Source: Chitinophaga pinensis DSM 2588 (lineage in GTDB: Bacteria > Bacteroidota > Bacteroidia > Chitinophagales > Chitinophagaceae). From it: a stretch of DNA of 64,000 nucleotides. Shown piece after piece: positions 27,342 to 35,312 of the stretch. The notes under the pieces are model-generated. The model worked only from the letters and a program-made list of their open reading frames with translations. It was not told the DNA's origin and searched no databases. The stretch covers positions 7,434,001 through 7,498,000 of the forward strand of contig NC_013132.1 of assembly GCF_000024005.1 (NCBI RefSeq), given 5' to 3'. A program made the translations under genes and the position numbers. Positions within the stretch are counted from its first letter, which is position 1. Each line of letters opens with the position of its first letter.

Positions 27342-28580
27342 ATGAGCAAAAGTAAATTTTTTTCCGGACAGCCGATTTTTAATCAACTACTTTCTTTTAT
27401 ACCAACCACGTTGATAGATAAAGTCTGTAGAGAGACAAACGCAGATTACTATTATAAGCATTTTAAGGCTTTTGACCATTTGGTAACAATGCTATTTAGT
27501 AGTTTTCATCAGTGTACTTCATTACGAGAGCTTCATACAGGATTGTTAGCCAACCAGCATCGGCTTCACCATTTGGGCATTAAACATACCCCGCGTCGAA
27601 GCACTATTTCCGATGCTAACAGGACGCGTCCGGTGGCGTTTTTTGAAAAGCTTTATCATCGTCTATATAACCATCATTATCAAGCGTTTTCCCCGGACAG
27701 CCGAAAGAGAAAATCGTTGGTTGACCGGTTATTCATAGTGGACTCGACGACGGTCAGCCTATTTTCTAATGTAATGAAGGGGGCAGGTGTAATTAGAATG
27801 GACGGCAGAAAGAAGGGAGGAATAAAGGCGCACGTATTGATGACGGCCAAAACAGAACTACCAAGCTTTACTATTCTGACGGAAGCTGCCAAAAATGATA
27901 GAATCATTATGCCACAGTTAGAGCTCTTGCCAGGTTCTATAATAGCCATGGATAGAGCTTATGTGAACTATAAACTCATGAAGGAATGGACTGAAAAAGA
28001 GATCACGTGGGTAACTCGTGTAACCAAGAGTATGAAAATAAAATTATTGACACGAAACAGATTAAAAATACTCAATAAAAGAAAAGGTATCCTAAAAGAT
28101 TGGGTTATTCAACTAGGTAACCCTCTAACAGAGGAGAAAAGTCCTGTACAGACGGCGCGTGTAATCAGCATTTACGATAGAAATACAAAAAAGAAAATAC
28201 ATCTGTTAACAAACAATTTTACTTATACGCCGACAACGATCAGGAAATTGTATCAAAAGCGATGGGCAATCGAAATGCTTTTTAAAAGAATTAAGCAGAA
28301 CTCTCAATTAAACAATTTTTTAGGTGAAAACAAGAATGCTATAAGTATACAGCTCTGGTGCACGCTAATAAAGGATTTACTGACAAAGATCGTAAAAGAC
28401 AAGCTGACAGAGAAAGGGAGTAAAAAATGGTCTTTTAGTAACCTAACTGGCTTTCTAAGGTTACATCTTTACACTTATATCCACCTAATGAATTTTCTGG
28501 CAGAACCCGAGTATGCACTTTTACAGCATAATAAGGGGCCAGATCAGATAAACCTGCAATTGAAATTATTCTCCTTTTAA
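27342..28580 (+). CDS. IS4-family transposase (DUF4372 + DDE_Tnp_1)
   Basis: The 412-residue transposase has an N-terminal DUF4372 DNA-binding region (residues about 1-75, starting MSKSKFFSGQPIFNQLL) and an IS4-type DDE catalytic domain. The acidic triad is visible as LFIVDSTTVSLF, IIAMDRAYVNYKLM and the YREK-like LYQKRWAIEMLFKRIKQN. The length is normal for the family and there is no internal stop. The ATG lies about 97 bp in from the left end, after the protective hairpin. It cuts and pastes its own element. Confidence 0.95.
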   Translation: MSKSKFFSGQPIFNQLLSFIPTTLIDKVCRETNADYYYKHFKAFDHLVTMLFSSFHQCTSLRELHTGLLANQHRLHHLGIKHTPRRSTISDANRTRPVAFFEKLYHRLYNHHYQAFSPDSRKRKSLVDRLFIVDSTTVSLFSNVMKGAGVIRMDGRKKGGIKAHVLMTAKTELPSFTILTEAAKNDRIIMPQLELLPGSIIAMDRAYVNYKLMKEWTEKEITWVTRVTKSMKIKLLTRNRLKILNKRKGILKDWVIQLGNPLTEEKSPVQTARVISIYDRNTKKKIHLLTNNFTYTPTTIRKLYQKRWAIEMLFKRIKQNSQLNNFLGENKNAISIQLWCTLIKDLLTKIVKDKLTEKGSKKWSFSNLTGFLRLHLYTYIHLMNFLAEPEYALLQHNKGPDQINLQLKLFSF

Positions 28581-28585
28581 AAAAA

Positions 28586-28622
28586 GAGGGGGGCTTACTT
28601 TTATAATAGCAGTAAGCCCCTC
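28586..28622. terminator. Transposase terminator inside the IS right end
   Basis: The stem GAGGGGGGCTTACT / AGTAAGCCCCTC has an 11-nt loop and lies directly after the transposase stop codon. Confidence 0.75.
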
Positions 28623-28683
28623 CCATCTATATTGAGTTTGAAAGGAATAAAGGGGTAATCCCAATTTTAACCGGACACTATAG

Positions 28684-28806
28684 AATTAAGAATTAAGATA
28701 TTTAATGCCGCCCACTAGATAATAGTGAGGTGGCATTTTAATTTCAGGTCAAAGGCATCTCCGCTGCATTACAATTCTTAATTCTTAATTCCTAATTCTT
28801 AATTCT
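28684..28806. repeat. Right part of the heptad element: AATTAAG copies, hairpin, then AATTCTT copies
   Basis: Two AATTAAG heptads follow the IS. Next is a hairpin (28704-28737; AATGCC... pairing with ...GGCATT), then CATCTCCGCTGCATTAC and five AATTCTT-type heptads that run into the stop codon of the heparinase-like gene. The spacer motif resembles the ATCTTCGCGGCATCCC at the 6.8-kb element, so both loci appear to hold the same kind of element. Confidence 0.8.
28704..28737. terminator. Hairpin between the desaturase and heparinase-like genes
   Basis: The arms AATGCCgCCcAC and GTGaGGtGGCATT pair with two small mismatches and are followed by a TTTTA stretch. Before the IS landed, this was probably the terminator for the desaturase. 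Confidence 0.5.
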
Positions 28807-30748
28807 TTATAACAAACGTATACCTGCCACTGCTGCTCCCCTCCTTATACATCAGCAGAATGCGGGTCAGCGGTTTCCGTGACCAGTTATCCGTCAGGCG
28901 CTTTTCATCCGGCGCTTTACAAGGAAGCAGTTCTGTTTTTACCTCCCATAACTGTGGGTCGTATGTTAACTGCACAGGAGCAGCCCCCTGAACTTTGAAT
29001 AGAATGATCCCACGCTGACTGACATCCACCGGACAAACAGTCATCAATGTCTGTGTAAGCGACGTGCTGCTGCCTGTTAAAGTAAATTCATCCGTAACAG
29101 TTACCTGGCCCTGCTGTTTATCCATCCTGACCGCTCTTTCCCAACGGACAACTCCCGCCTCCGGCGGATAAGCCCCCGCAATATCCATCTGCAGAACGGC
29201 TGACTGCTGGTCCTGATGATATTGTACATCCCTGGCGCCAAACTTCCGTCCCTCCTTCTGCTGAATATTATTGATCGTAGGCAGGTTATGATAGGCAGAG
29301 CTGTTATACCAGAGCTGGTATCTTTCCTTTGAGAATGTCTTTGCCGTATAAGTCCCCAGGCCGGCATCGATAATAACAGGTTGTCCGGCGGCATATACGA
29401 TGAAATCGCCCACATCATTATGGTTATGGCTTTCGCCGTTATGACCGCCATGACTGGCCACAAGCAGGCCGTTTCCTGCGCTTGCTGCCATGAGCTGAAT
29501 ACTTTCCAGCCAGACGTCCGTTATAACTGGTTCCTTACCTTCACTGCGGGAGCAATCCATCCAGGCCTGCATATTGAAAAGCATCCTCGGTTTGGCGAAA
29601 TCACCGGAAATAGGCGTCCTGATCGGGTACCTGTGAAATGCCCAGGCGCCGAAGTCCCTCATCACAGGATCTCCCATCAAACTTCCCATACGGTATAACA
29701 AAAGTCCGTCAGTAGGAATCACCGGAGAAGCATCCGCCACATTGATATAGTAATTACCGGCGATATGCATTTTATAGATATAGGACGCCATGTTACGGAT
29801 GATCGGGGCGTCATAGACCTTTATTTTTCCACCAGTGGCACTTTCTAATACGGTGAGGGCGTCAAACACCCTGCCGGCAGCACCCGACCAGTAAACAGGG
29901 CCTTCATCCACAGCGCCATCCTCCCCCATAAAATTGATATAATGGTCCAGCAGATGTAAGGCATGTTCCAGTTCTGACACACGGCGTTCATTACTCTTTT
30001 CCAGCAACAACAGACTTGTCATCCAGTTGCTGATCACCCAGGGATTCCAGTTATTAACGGGATATTCCTTTGTTCCCTTTTTCAGATAATAGTACCGGTC
30101 ACTGTCTTTCTCCAATGGCGTCAGCATACGACGGTTCACTTCATAATAAATACGTTTTCGCAACAGCTTGGAATAAGTATCCAGCTGCGCACCCAGCAGG
30201 TAATCAGTCAGGGCAAGTACAGTCGCTGTTTCACTGACAAAGAGATCCACAGAAGGATCTTCCACATCCACCAGGTCAATACCTGCTTTCTGAAGGTATA
30301 AGTGACCAGGCGCCCCCCAGTAACTCTCTTCACATATCGACCAGATACCATTGACGATGGCCGTCAGAAAACGCCCCTTCTGCTCAATCGCTTCGGCGAC
30401 TGTCATAGTAAACAACTGGTCTCTCTTTCTGAAGGACATTTCCTCATAACGGGAACGGTCTCCGTTCTTCTGGTATTCCATCATCATGGAAGCAGGTATA
30501 GCCACAAAAGGAATCTTGAGATAGGTTTCCGCCTGACGAAGTATACTCTGTTGCACGGAATCAGGTAATATACGTTTCCAGCCTGCAGCATCCAATGGAA
30601 AAGGATGCCATTGATCAGCAGGTATGAGCGCAGCTTCCAGTTGCGGACGGGTAAAATGACTTAATATGTTTCGGGGTTCCTGTGCTACCGAGCGATTGCT
30701 TATACTATTCAGCGACACCAGCAACAAAAGGGATAAAAGATACTTCAT
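28799..30748 (-). CDS. Heparinase II/III-like secreted polysaccharide lyase family protein
   Basis: The start is the ATG at 30748, which opens a good signal peptide (MKYLLSLLLLVSLNSISNR, cleavage near VAQEP); an upstream codon at 30892 would place 48 polar residues before it. The product (649 residues) has an N-terminal alpha/alpha-toroid region (for example ICEESYWGAPGHLY, PVNNWNPWVISNWMTSLLLLE) and a C-terminal beta-sandwich with ESHNHNDVGDFIVYAAGQP and the following IIDAGLGTYTA, the pattern of heparinase II/III-type lyases. These cleave acidic polysaccharides by beta-elimination. No sulphatase or SusCD genes are adjacent, so the substrate is unclear. Its stop codon lies inside the heptad array. 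Confidence 0.85.
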   Translation of the reverse strand: MKYLLSLLLLVSLNSISNRSVAQEPRNILSHFTRPQLEAALIPADQWHPFPLDAAGWKRILPDSVQQSILRQAETYLKIPFVAIPASMMMEYQKNGDRSRYEEMSFRKRDQLFTMTVAEAIEQKGRFLTAIVNGIWSICEESYWGAPGHLYLQKAGIDLVDVEDPSVDLFVSETATVLALTDYLLGAQLDTYSKLLRKRIYYEVNRRMLTPLEKDSDRYYYLKKGTKEYPVNNWNPWVISNWMTSLLLLEKSNERRVSELEHALHLLDHYINFMGEDGAVDEGPVYWSGAAGRVFDALTVLESATGGKIKVYDAPIIRNMASYIYKMHIAGNYYINVADASPVIPTDGLLLYRMGSLMGDPVMRDFGAWAFHRYPIRTPISGDFAKPRMLFNMQAWMDCSRSEGKEPVITDVWLESIQLMAASAGNGLLVASHGGHNGESHNHNDVGDFIVYAAGQPVIIDAGLGTYTAKTFSKERYQLWYNSSAYHNLPTINNIQQKEGRKFGARDVQYHQDQQSAVLQMDIAGAYPPEAGVVRWERAVRMDKQQGQVTVTDEFTLTGSSTSLTQTLMTVCPVDVSQRGIILFKVQGAAPVQLTYDPQLWEVKTELLPCKAPDEKRLTDNWSRKPLTRILLMYKEGSSSGRYTFVIKN

Positions 30749-30863
30749 GTGCCAAATATAAGCTTTGCTGCCACTATTATCCGCCTGGCAACACTCCTTA
30801 CCTGCTGACCGACAGGAAACGCCTGTTGACCGATTCAGGATCAGACCCGCCTCAGTGAGCACG

Positions 30864-30871
30864 TAACTTTG
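30864..30871 (+). promoter_or_regulatory. Candidate Bacteroidota -7 element (TAACTTTG)
   Basis: TAACTTTG matches the TAnnTTTG consensus of the main Bacteroidota sigma factor. It lies 35 nt before the ATG at 30907. No clear -33 TTTG is seen at the normal distance. Confidence 0.4.
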
Positions 30872-30906
30872 TAGTGCATTCTCATAAAACACTAAATGAA
30901 CAAGTC

Positions 30907-31437
30907 ATGAAAAAGATTCTTTTCGCAGCGGGTGTTTTGCTTATTTCTACAGCAACTTTTGCTCACAATACCCCAAACAGCGATAACAAAAAAGGTAAAA
31001 AAGCAGCACGTAAAGAACAAACAGCACAAGTCAACGATTTTGTGAAAACGCAGTTTTACGAAGACTTCCCGGATGCGACCAACATTAATTTTGAAAGAAC
31101 AAAATATTTCGACGAAGCATCCTTTACAGCAGGTACACATCAGATGAGAGCTTACTATGATATTCGCAATGAACTGGTAGGTACGACCGAAGACAAATCC
31201 TTCTCCGATCTGCCGGCAAATGCACAACGTGAGATCCAGAAGAAGTATGGCAATTACAAAGTGGAAGAAGTGATCAACTACGACGACAACGAATTTAACA
31301 ATACGGATATGACAATGTTTGATACGGCCTTTGAAGGTGCAGACAACAACTTTGTTGTATTAAGAAAGAACGGTCAGATGTTAATTGTGAAGGTTGATAT
31401 GGCGGGAAATGTTTCTTACTTCAAAGCACTGAAGTAA
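30907..31437 (+). CDS. Secreted PepSY-like protein
   Basis: The ATG at 30907 starts a signal peptide (MKKILFAAGVLLISTATFA); an upstream in-frame start at 30874 would add 11 residues and weaken it. The mature part has two small alpha/beta units of PepSY-like/BLIP-like type: FVKTQFYEDFPDATNINFER, then DLPANAQREIQKKYGNYKVEE, and the end FVVLRKNGQMLIVKVDMAGNV. The pattern 'fxxxFPxAtnvxw' is typical of this Bacteroidota periplasmic family, whose role is not established. The gene is divergent from the heparinase-like gene and ends at a strong bidirectional hairpin. Confidence 0.7.
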   Translation: MKKILFAAGVLLISTATFAHNTPNSDNKKGKKAARKEQTAQVNDFVKTQFYEDFPDATNINFERTKYFDEASFTAGTHQMRAYYDIRNELVGTTEDKSFSDLPANAQREIQKKYGNYKVEEVINYDDNEFNNTDMTMFDTAFEGADNNFVVLRKNGQMLIVKVDMAGNVSYFKALK

Positions 31438-31445
31438 AAAACAAC

Positions 31446-31478
31446 AAAGGCGTCCGCCAGTGGCAGACGCCTTTCCCT
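31446..31478. terminator. Bidirectional hairpin terminator
   Basis: The stem AAAGGCGTC / GACGCCTTT has an 11-nt loop and lies between convergent genes ending at 31437 (+) and 31487 (-). Confidence 0.75.
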
Positions 31479-31486
31479 TTTATAAC

Positions 31487-32632
31487 TTATGGCCTGGTGA
31501 CCAGTATAAGCGTATTAGGATCCTGTTCTTTATCTTTCTCATGCAGACTGTCCAGGAATATATCCGACACCTGATTGAGGAAGTAGACCGGTTCTTTTTT
31601 ATGCAGATCTTTGTCCGCGTCATCGGTATACAACAGCTGTTCTTTAAAAGGAAAATCCTGTCCGACCATATCATCTTCCGGACGATCTCCTCTCAACAAT
31701 ACCGGCAAGCCATGTTCAAGCATCGCCATAGAAGAACCACTCTTGCCAAACAGGGCATAGTCTGCACGGGATATACCAATATCGGCTTTCAGCATGTAAC
31801 CGGAAACAGATTCCTCTGATTGAAATCCACAATCCGTCACGTTCTCTTTGCCCAGTAATTGCCTTGATATCTCCAGCGCTTTTTCCTTATGTGCACCTCC
31901 ATCTCCGATCACCTGCAAACAAACCGTCTTTCCTGTTTTCTCGCCGATAGCCGTCAGGAAATCTATCTGTCGCTTATAATCTTCCAGCGAAGAAGTAAAG
32001 GTGCCAAAATGAATCGCGGTAATATTACCGGAACGATCATTTTGCATCGGAGGCGGCGTTACAATAGGAATGTTGCTGAACAAAGGGATCAGGTTCACAT
32101 CCTTCCAGCCCAGGTTCTTTTTATAGATACCGATGGAAGTAGTCACAGATTCCGGTTTAATCGCAGCAAGCATCTGTTTGATGATCAGTTTCTGTAAAAG
32201 CCCCAGCATCTTCAGTTTGAAATTGCTATAACCATACAGCCCCACCCAGAGTTCATGGAACATAATGTGCCAGCGGAAATTGCCATCAATGCGTTTCAGG
32301 TGATTACTGAAGGAGAAAGGCAATCCTCTTTTCTCGAAAGAGAAGGGTACATATTGCAGACTAACCCATTCAGGTCCGAACTGCTTAATAAAATCATTCG
32401 CGTAATCAAAACGCTTACGTTCGTCCATAGCAGCAGGCAGACGAAGTACGGGGACATTCATTTCATTGCTCGCCTGACTGCCGTGATAAACGGCTGTGAT
32501 TCTTCTATCATTAAGTGCTACGATTGCAACCTCGTGTTGCTTACGAATTAATTCACTTGCCAGGCGTCTTGAATAGTCCCCCACGCCATCCCGTCCCGGT
32601 TCCAGAGAACCACAGAGAAAAACTATTTTCAC
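31487..32632 (-). CDS. Glycosyltransferase (GT-B, GT4-like)
   Basis: The 381 residues have the GT-B fold. The N-terminal KIVFLCGSLEPGRDGVGDYSRRLASEL is the first Rossmann strand and glycine-rich loop of GT4-type enzymes. The C-terminal domain holds ITAIHFGTFTSSLEDYKRQ, VCLQVIGDGGAHKEKALE and ADIGISRADYALFGKSGSSMAMLEHGLPV, the last being the E-x7-E-like sugar-nucleotide site region. The start is GTG at 32632. It is monocistronic, with no polysaccharide-export genes nearby, so the acceptor is unknown. Confidence 0.8.
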   Translation of the reverse strand: MKIVFLCGSLEPGRDGVGDYSRRLASELIRKQHEVAIVALNDRRITAVYHGSQASNEMNVPVLRLPAAMDERKRFDYANDFIKQFGPEWVSLQYVPFSFEKRGLPFSFSNHLKRIDGNFRWHIMFHELWVGLYGYSNFKLKMLGLLQKLIIKQMLAAIKPESVTTSIGIYKKNLGWKDVNLIPLFSNIPIVTPPPMQNDRSGNITAIHFGTFTSSLEDYKRQIDFLTAIGEKTGKTVCLQVIGDGGAHKEKALEISRQLLGKENVTDCGFQSEESVSGYMLKADIGISRADYALFGKSGSSMAMLEHGLPVLLRGDRPEDDMVGQDFPFKEQLLYTDDADKDLHKKEPVYFLNQVSDIFLDSLHEKDKEQDPNTLILVTRP

Positions 32633-32998
32633 ATTACAATTATTAAGGGTTAGGTTACCAAAAACATTATCCTGTCTTTCGTTGGTTCAAATACGACTCA
32701 TCGTTGTGCAGAAGAAATATGTGATAATATTACTTCAAATAAAGGGATAACAAAAAATACGCCATCGGTCGGCGAACTAACAAACACATGCAGAGCTCCC
32801 CTATTTTAAAAGCACGTTAAAATAACGGCAGAGCCAGACACCATTATGGATAGAGATGATTTACTATTTATAAAAAAAAATATTTCTGGTATTTTTCCAC
32901 TGACCGTGATAATACCATCATATTAAATTGATAATATATCTCAAGATTCCCGTATTGGGTATGCTTAACATCAGGGTTCTACAAAAGTTAAGATATTA
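32633..32998. other. 366-bp AT-rich gap without genes
   Basis: No coding region, RNA gene or clear repeat is seen. It holds the promoter region of the minus-strand glycosyltransferase and an A/T-rich run near 32870-32890, upstream of which lies the end of the methyltransferase gene. Confidence 0.6.
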
Positions 32999-33523
32999 TT
33001 ATTTTATAAGTGAAGCATATAGGTTGGCACGTCCATATATCGAAGGGCGTTCTCCGATCTTTTCTATGTGTCCGTATCCCGCTGCTGAGAATAACTTTTT
33101 CAGACGGGTAAAACTAAGCGGATAAGGTACCCATACCGGTACAGGGGTGTCTGTATCATATTCTACCATCACCAGTATACCATCAGGACGTAAAGCTTTC
33201 TGGAGTTTACGTACAAATGCTGCCTGGTCTTTCACATAATGCAGGGCATTTGCCATGATAATACCATTCAACGATGCAAATGGCAACTCATGTTTTACAA
33301 AATCAAGTTGATAAGGACTGACTTCTACAACTGAGGGAGCAGGTATATGCAGATCAGGCGACATTGCTTTATCTACTGCATAGATAGTACTACCTGCGGG
33401 AAGATAATGCGCAAGCGCCGCTGTAAACGTACCTGATCCGCAACCGAGATCTGCCCAGGTAACAGGTGTATCAACAGATAGATCCTTATGCTGTATTAAC
33501 TGAATAGCTTCCTGTAATTTCAT
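32999..33523 (-). CDS. Class I SAM-dependent methyltransferase
   Basis: The 174-residue protein has the SAM-binding motif I TWADLGCGSGTFTAALAHYL, the acidic motif II IYAVDKAMSPDL, and motif IV-like LNGIIMANALHYVKDQ, followed by LRPDGILVMVEYDTD. The substrate is not evident. It is shorter than many relatives but complete, with the usual C-terminal strands (GYGHIEKIGER, NLYASLI). It lies 32 bp downstream of a small basic protein gene on the same strand and may be cotranscribed with it. Confidence 0.85.
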   Translation of the reverse strand: MKLQEAIQLIQHKDLSVDTPVTWADLGCGSGTFTAALAHYLPAGSTIYAVDKAMSPDLHIPAPSVVEVSPYQLDFVKHELPFASLNGIIMANALHYVKDQAAFVRKLQKALRPDGILVMVEYDTDTPVPVWVPYPLSFTRLKKLFSAAGYGHIEKIGERPSIYGRANLYASLIK

Positions 33524-33555
33524 GACGTTGCAAAGTAGTCATTTTACGGCGGAAG

Positions 33556-33753
33556 CTATTCCCAGTGTTCTTCCATTTTCTGATAGTTTTTCTTACTGAC
33601 GGTGGAGTGCTTCCTTGACCTGGAATGTCCGCGTTTCTTCCGGGCATTGATATTATTCACGAGGGAATTCTTTACACCCAGTTTATTCTTTTTCGTACTT
33701 CCTTTTTTGCGCGTGGTACGCTTCCGCCCACGGGTTTTCTTTGTCCTTGTCAT
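33556..33753 (-). CDS. Small highly basic protein (65 aa)
   Basis: The product is very rich in Lys and Arg (MTRTKKTRGRKRTTRKKGST...) and carries the segment LVNNINARKKRGHSRSRKHS followed by TVSKKNYQKMEEHW. I have seen this NNINARKK...STVSKK pattern in small Bacteroidota proteins annotated only as hypothetical. Nucleic-acid binding is likely from composition; the specific role is unknown. Plus-strand frames over the same bases look like shadows, with no family-like pattern. Confidence 0.65.
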   Translation of the reverse strand: MTRTKKTRGRKRTTRKKGSTKKNKLGVKNSLVNNINARKKRGHSRSRKHSTVSKKNYQKMEEHWE

Positions 33754-33806
33754 TGCATATTATTTACAGAAAAACCCGACAAAAAGCATTCCGTGACCAG
33801 CAGCGA

Positions 33807-34805
33807 TCAGTGCGCATGCGCGAGCACATACCTGCCCCTGGCCTTTCCTGCCAGCACAGCGTCCAGCTTTTCAGGCAATGCATCCAGACTGATCTCTTCC
33901 ACCATGCTATCGAGCTGCGCAGGCTTCCAGGAAGTACCCAGCAGTTCCCATACCTGCTTCCGGATCTCCATAGGCGCCTGTACCGAATCGATTCCTGCCA
34001 GTGTTACACTACGCAGGATGAAAGGGAATACAGAAGTATGCAGATCTGCGGCGGCTACCATACCACAGGCTGTGACTATACCGCCATAATGCGTGGCTTT
34101 TAACATACCGGAAAGTATAGATCCGCCAACAGTGTCGATCCCTGCAGCAAAGCTGGGCGCCGACAATGGTTTCTTATCGAAGGTGGCTGAGAATTCATCT
34201 CTGGGGATGATACGTTTTGCACCCAGCGTATCCAGTAGAAAGGCCGTTTCCTGTTTGCCGGAAATGGCGGCTACGCTAAAGCCATTTTTAGCCAGTATAG
34301 CGACGGCAATACTACCGACGCCTCCGGTAGCTCCACTGACAGCTATTTCGCCATTTTCGGGTTGAATACCTGCTTTTAACAGCTGATGGACGGAGAGTCC
34401 GGCAGTCAGTCCGGCGGTACCAAAACACATTGCTTCTTTCATAGACAATCCGGATGGCAGTTTCAATGCCCAGGCGGCAGGGATACGGATGTATTCACCG
34501 AAACCACCCCAGGTATTCATCCCCAGGTCCCATCCGGTGACCAGCACCTCCTCTCCTTCAGTAAACAAGTCGCTTTTTGAATTCACTACTACACCGGCAG
34601 CATCGATACCGGGTACATGCGGATATGTTCTGGTGACGCCTTTATTACCTGCGGCAGAAAGAGCGTCTTTATAGTTGACAGACGAGTAACTTACACGGAT
34701 CAGCAGTTCATGCTGTGGCAGCTGATCGGTACGCAGTGCTTTGATTTCTTTTGTAAATTTACTCTCCTGCTCGTTGATCAATAGCGCCTTAAATAGTTCG
34801 TTCAT
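33807..34805 (-). CDS. YhdH/YhfP-family quinone oxidoreductase (acryloyl-CoA reductase-like, MDR)
   Basis: The start is the ATG at 34805 (MNELFKALLINEQE); an upstream frame start at 34880 would add 25 unlikely residues. The protein is a zinc-free medium-chain dehydrogenase/reductase with VSYSSVNYKDALSA, HVPGIDAAGVV, the NADPH Rossmann motif VSGATGGVGSIAVAILAKNG, and IDTVGGSILSGMLKATHYGG. Family members (YhdH/AcuI) reduce acryloyl-CoA or small quinone-like electrophiles with NADPH. It is divergent from an HxlR regulator 113 bp away with a palindrome between them, which suggests electrophile-induced control. Confidence 0.92.
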   Translation of the reverse strand: MNELFKALLINEQESKFTKEIKALRTDQLPQHELLIRVSYSSVNYKDALSAAGNKGVTRTYPHVPGIDAAGVVVNSKSDLFTEGEEVLVTGWDLGMNTWGGFGEYIRIPAAWALKLPSGLSMKEAMCFGTAGLTAGLSVHQLLKAGIQPENGEIAVSGATGGVGSIAVAILAKNGFSVAAISGKQETAFLLDTLGAKRIIPRDEFSATFDKKPLSAPSFAAGIDTVGGSILSGMLKATHYGGIVTACGMVAAADLHTSVFPFILRSVTLAGIDSVQAPMEIRKQVWELLGTSWKPAQLDSMVEEISLDALPEKLDAVLAGKARGRYVLAHAH

Positions 34806-34860
34806 CTTTTTATTTTTTATTAAAGTTGAGCGTAAACAAGAAGAAAAACAAGTAGTTACA

Positions 34861-34882
34861 TTTTGTTCCGTACCGGACAAAA
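34861..34882. promoter_or_regulatory. Candidate HxlR operator (22-bp dyad)
   Basis: The half-sites TTTTGTTCCGT and (on the other strand) TTTTGTCCGGT match at 9 of 11 positions and meet with no spacer. It lies between the divergent YhdH-type gene and the HxlR gene. HxlR-type regulators often bind such dyads and control the adjacent divergent oxidoreductase gene. Confidence 0.55.
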
Positions 34883-34918
34883 ATTGCCGTAATACTGATA
34901 ATCAGCAAAATATTATTT

Positions 34919-35257
34919 ATGGAAGAGATAGGCAGTACAGAGTTTCAATGTCCCTCAGATGTCTTTTTGCAGATCATTAAAGGGAAGTGTAAAACCACCC
35001 TGATCGTCCTGATCAAAAAAGGCAGAAACAGGTTTGGAGAAATGCGCAGGACATTACCCACTATCAGTGAGCGGATGTTATCAAGACAACTGGACGAACT
35101 GGAAAAAGACGGAATCATCCGCCGGGAGAGTTTTCCGGAAGTGCCGCCCCGGGTAGAATACTTTCTGACGCCTTATGGAGAGACGATTTATCCGATTATC
35201 CGGGAGATGCGCAAATGGGGATATATCCACCTTGAAAAGCAACAATCTGATGTATAA
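34919..35257 (+). CDS. HxlR-family winged-helix transcriptional regulator
   Basis: The 112 residues carry the HxlR pattern: CPSDVFLQIIKGKCKTTLIV with the conserved N-terminal Cys at position 11, then FGEMRRTLPTISERMLSRQL (recognition helix), ELEKDGIIRRESFPEVPPRV and EYFLTPYGETIYPII. The conserved Cys is the residue that senses aldehydes, quinones or disulphide stress in studied members (YodB, HypR). It is divergent from the YhdH-type reductase and probably regulates it. A strong bidirectional terminator follows the stop. Confidence 0.95.
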   Translation: MEEIGSTEFQCPSDVFLQIIKGKCKTTLIVLIKKGRNRFGEMRRTLPTISERMLSRQLDELEKDGIIRRESFPEVPPRVEYFLTPYGETIYPIIREMRKWGYIHLEKQQSDV

Positions 35258-35296
35258 AAGCAAAGGGCAGCTGAATCAGCTGCCCTTTGCTTTTAT
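35256..35296. terminator. Bidirectional hairpin terminator
   Basis: A perfect 19-bp stem (AAAAGCAAAGGGCAGCTGA and its complement) with essentially no loop lies between the convergent HxlR and glycosyltransferase-like genes. It begins in the HxlR stop codon. Confidence 0.85.
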
Positions 35297-35312
35297 ACGT
35301 TTCATATCCGGA

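Larger units (their letters stand above)
27245..28683 (+). mobile_element. Complete IS4-family insertion sequence (1439 bp)
   Basis: Both ends start with CTATAGTGTCCGGT, followed by an imperfect match through TGGGATTA, giving terminal inverted repeats of about 14 perfect and about 29 imperfect bases. The 10 bases AATTAAGAAT occur directly on both sides (27235-27244 and 28684-28693), the size expected for IS4-family target duplication. Because the target is itself a heptad repeat, that match could be partly coincidental. One transposase gene fills the element, with a hairpin before it and another after it. All parts look intact. Confidence 0.93.
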
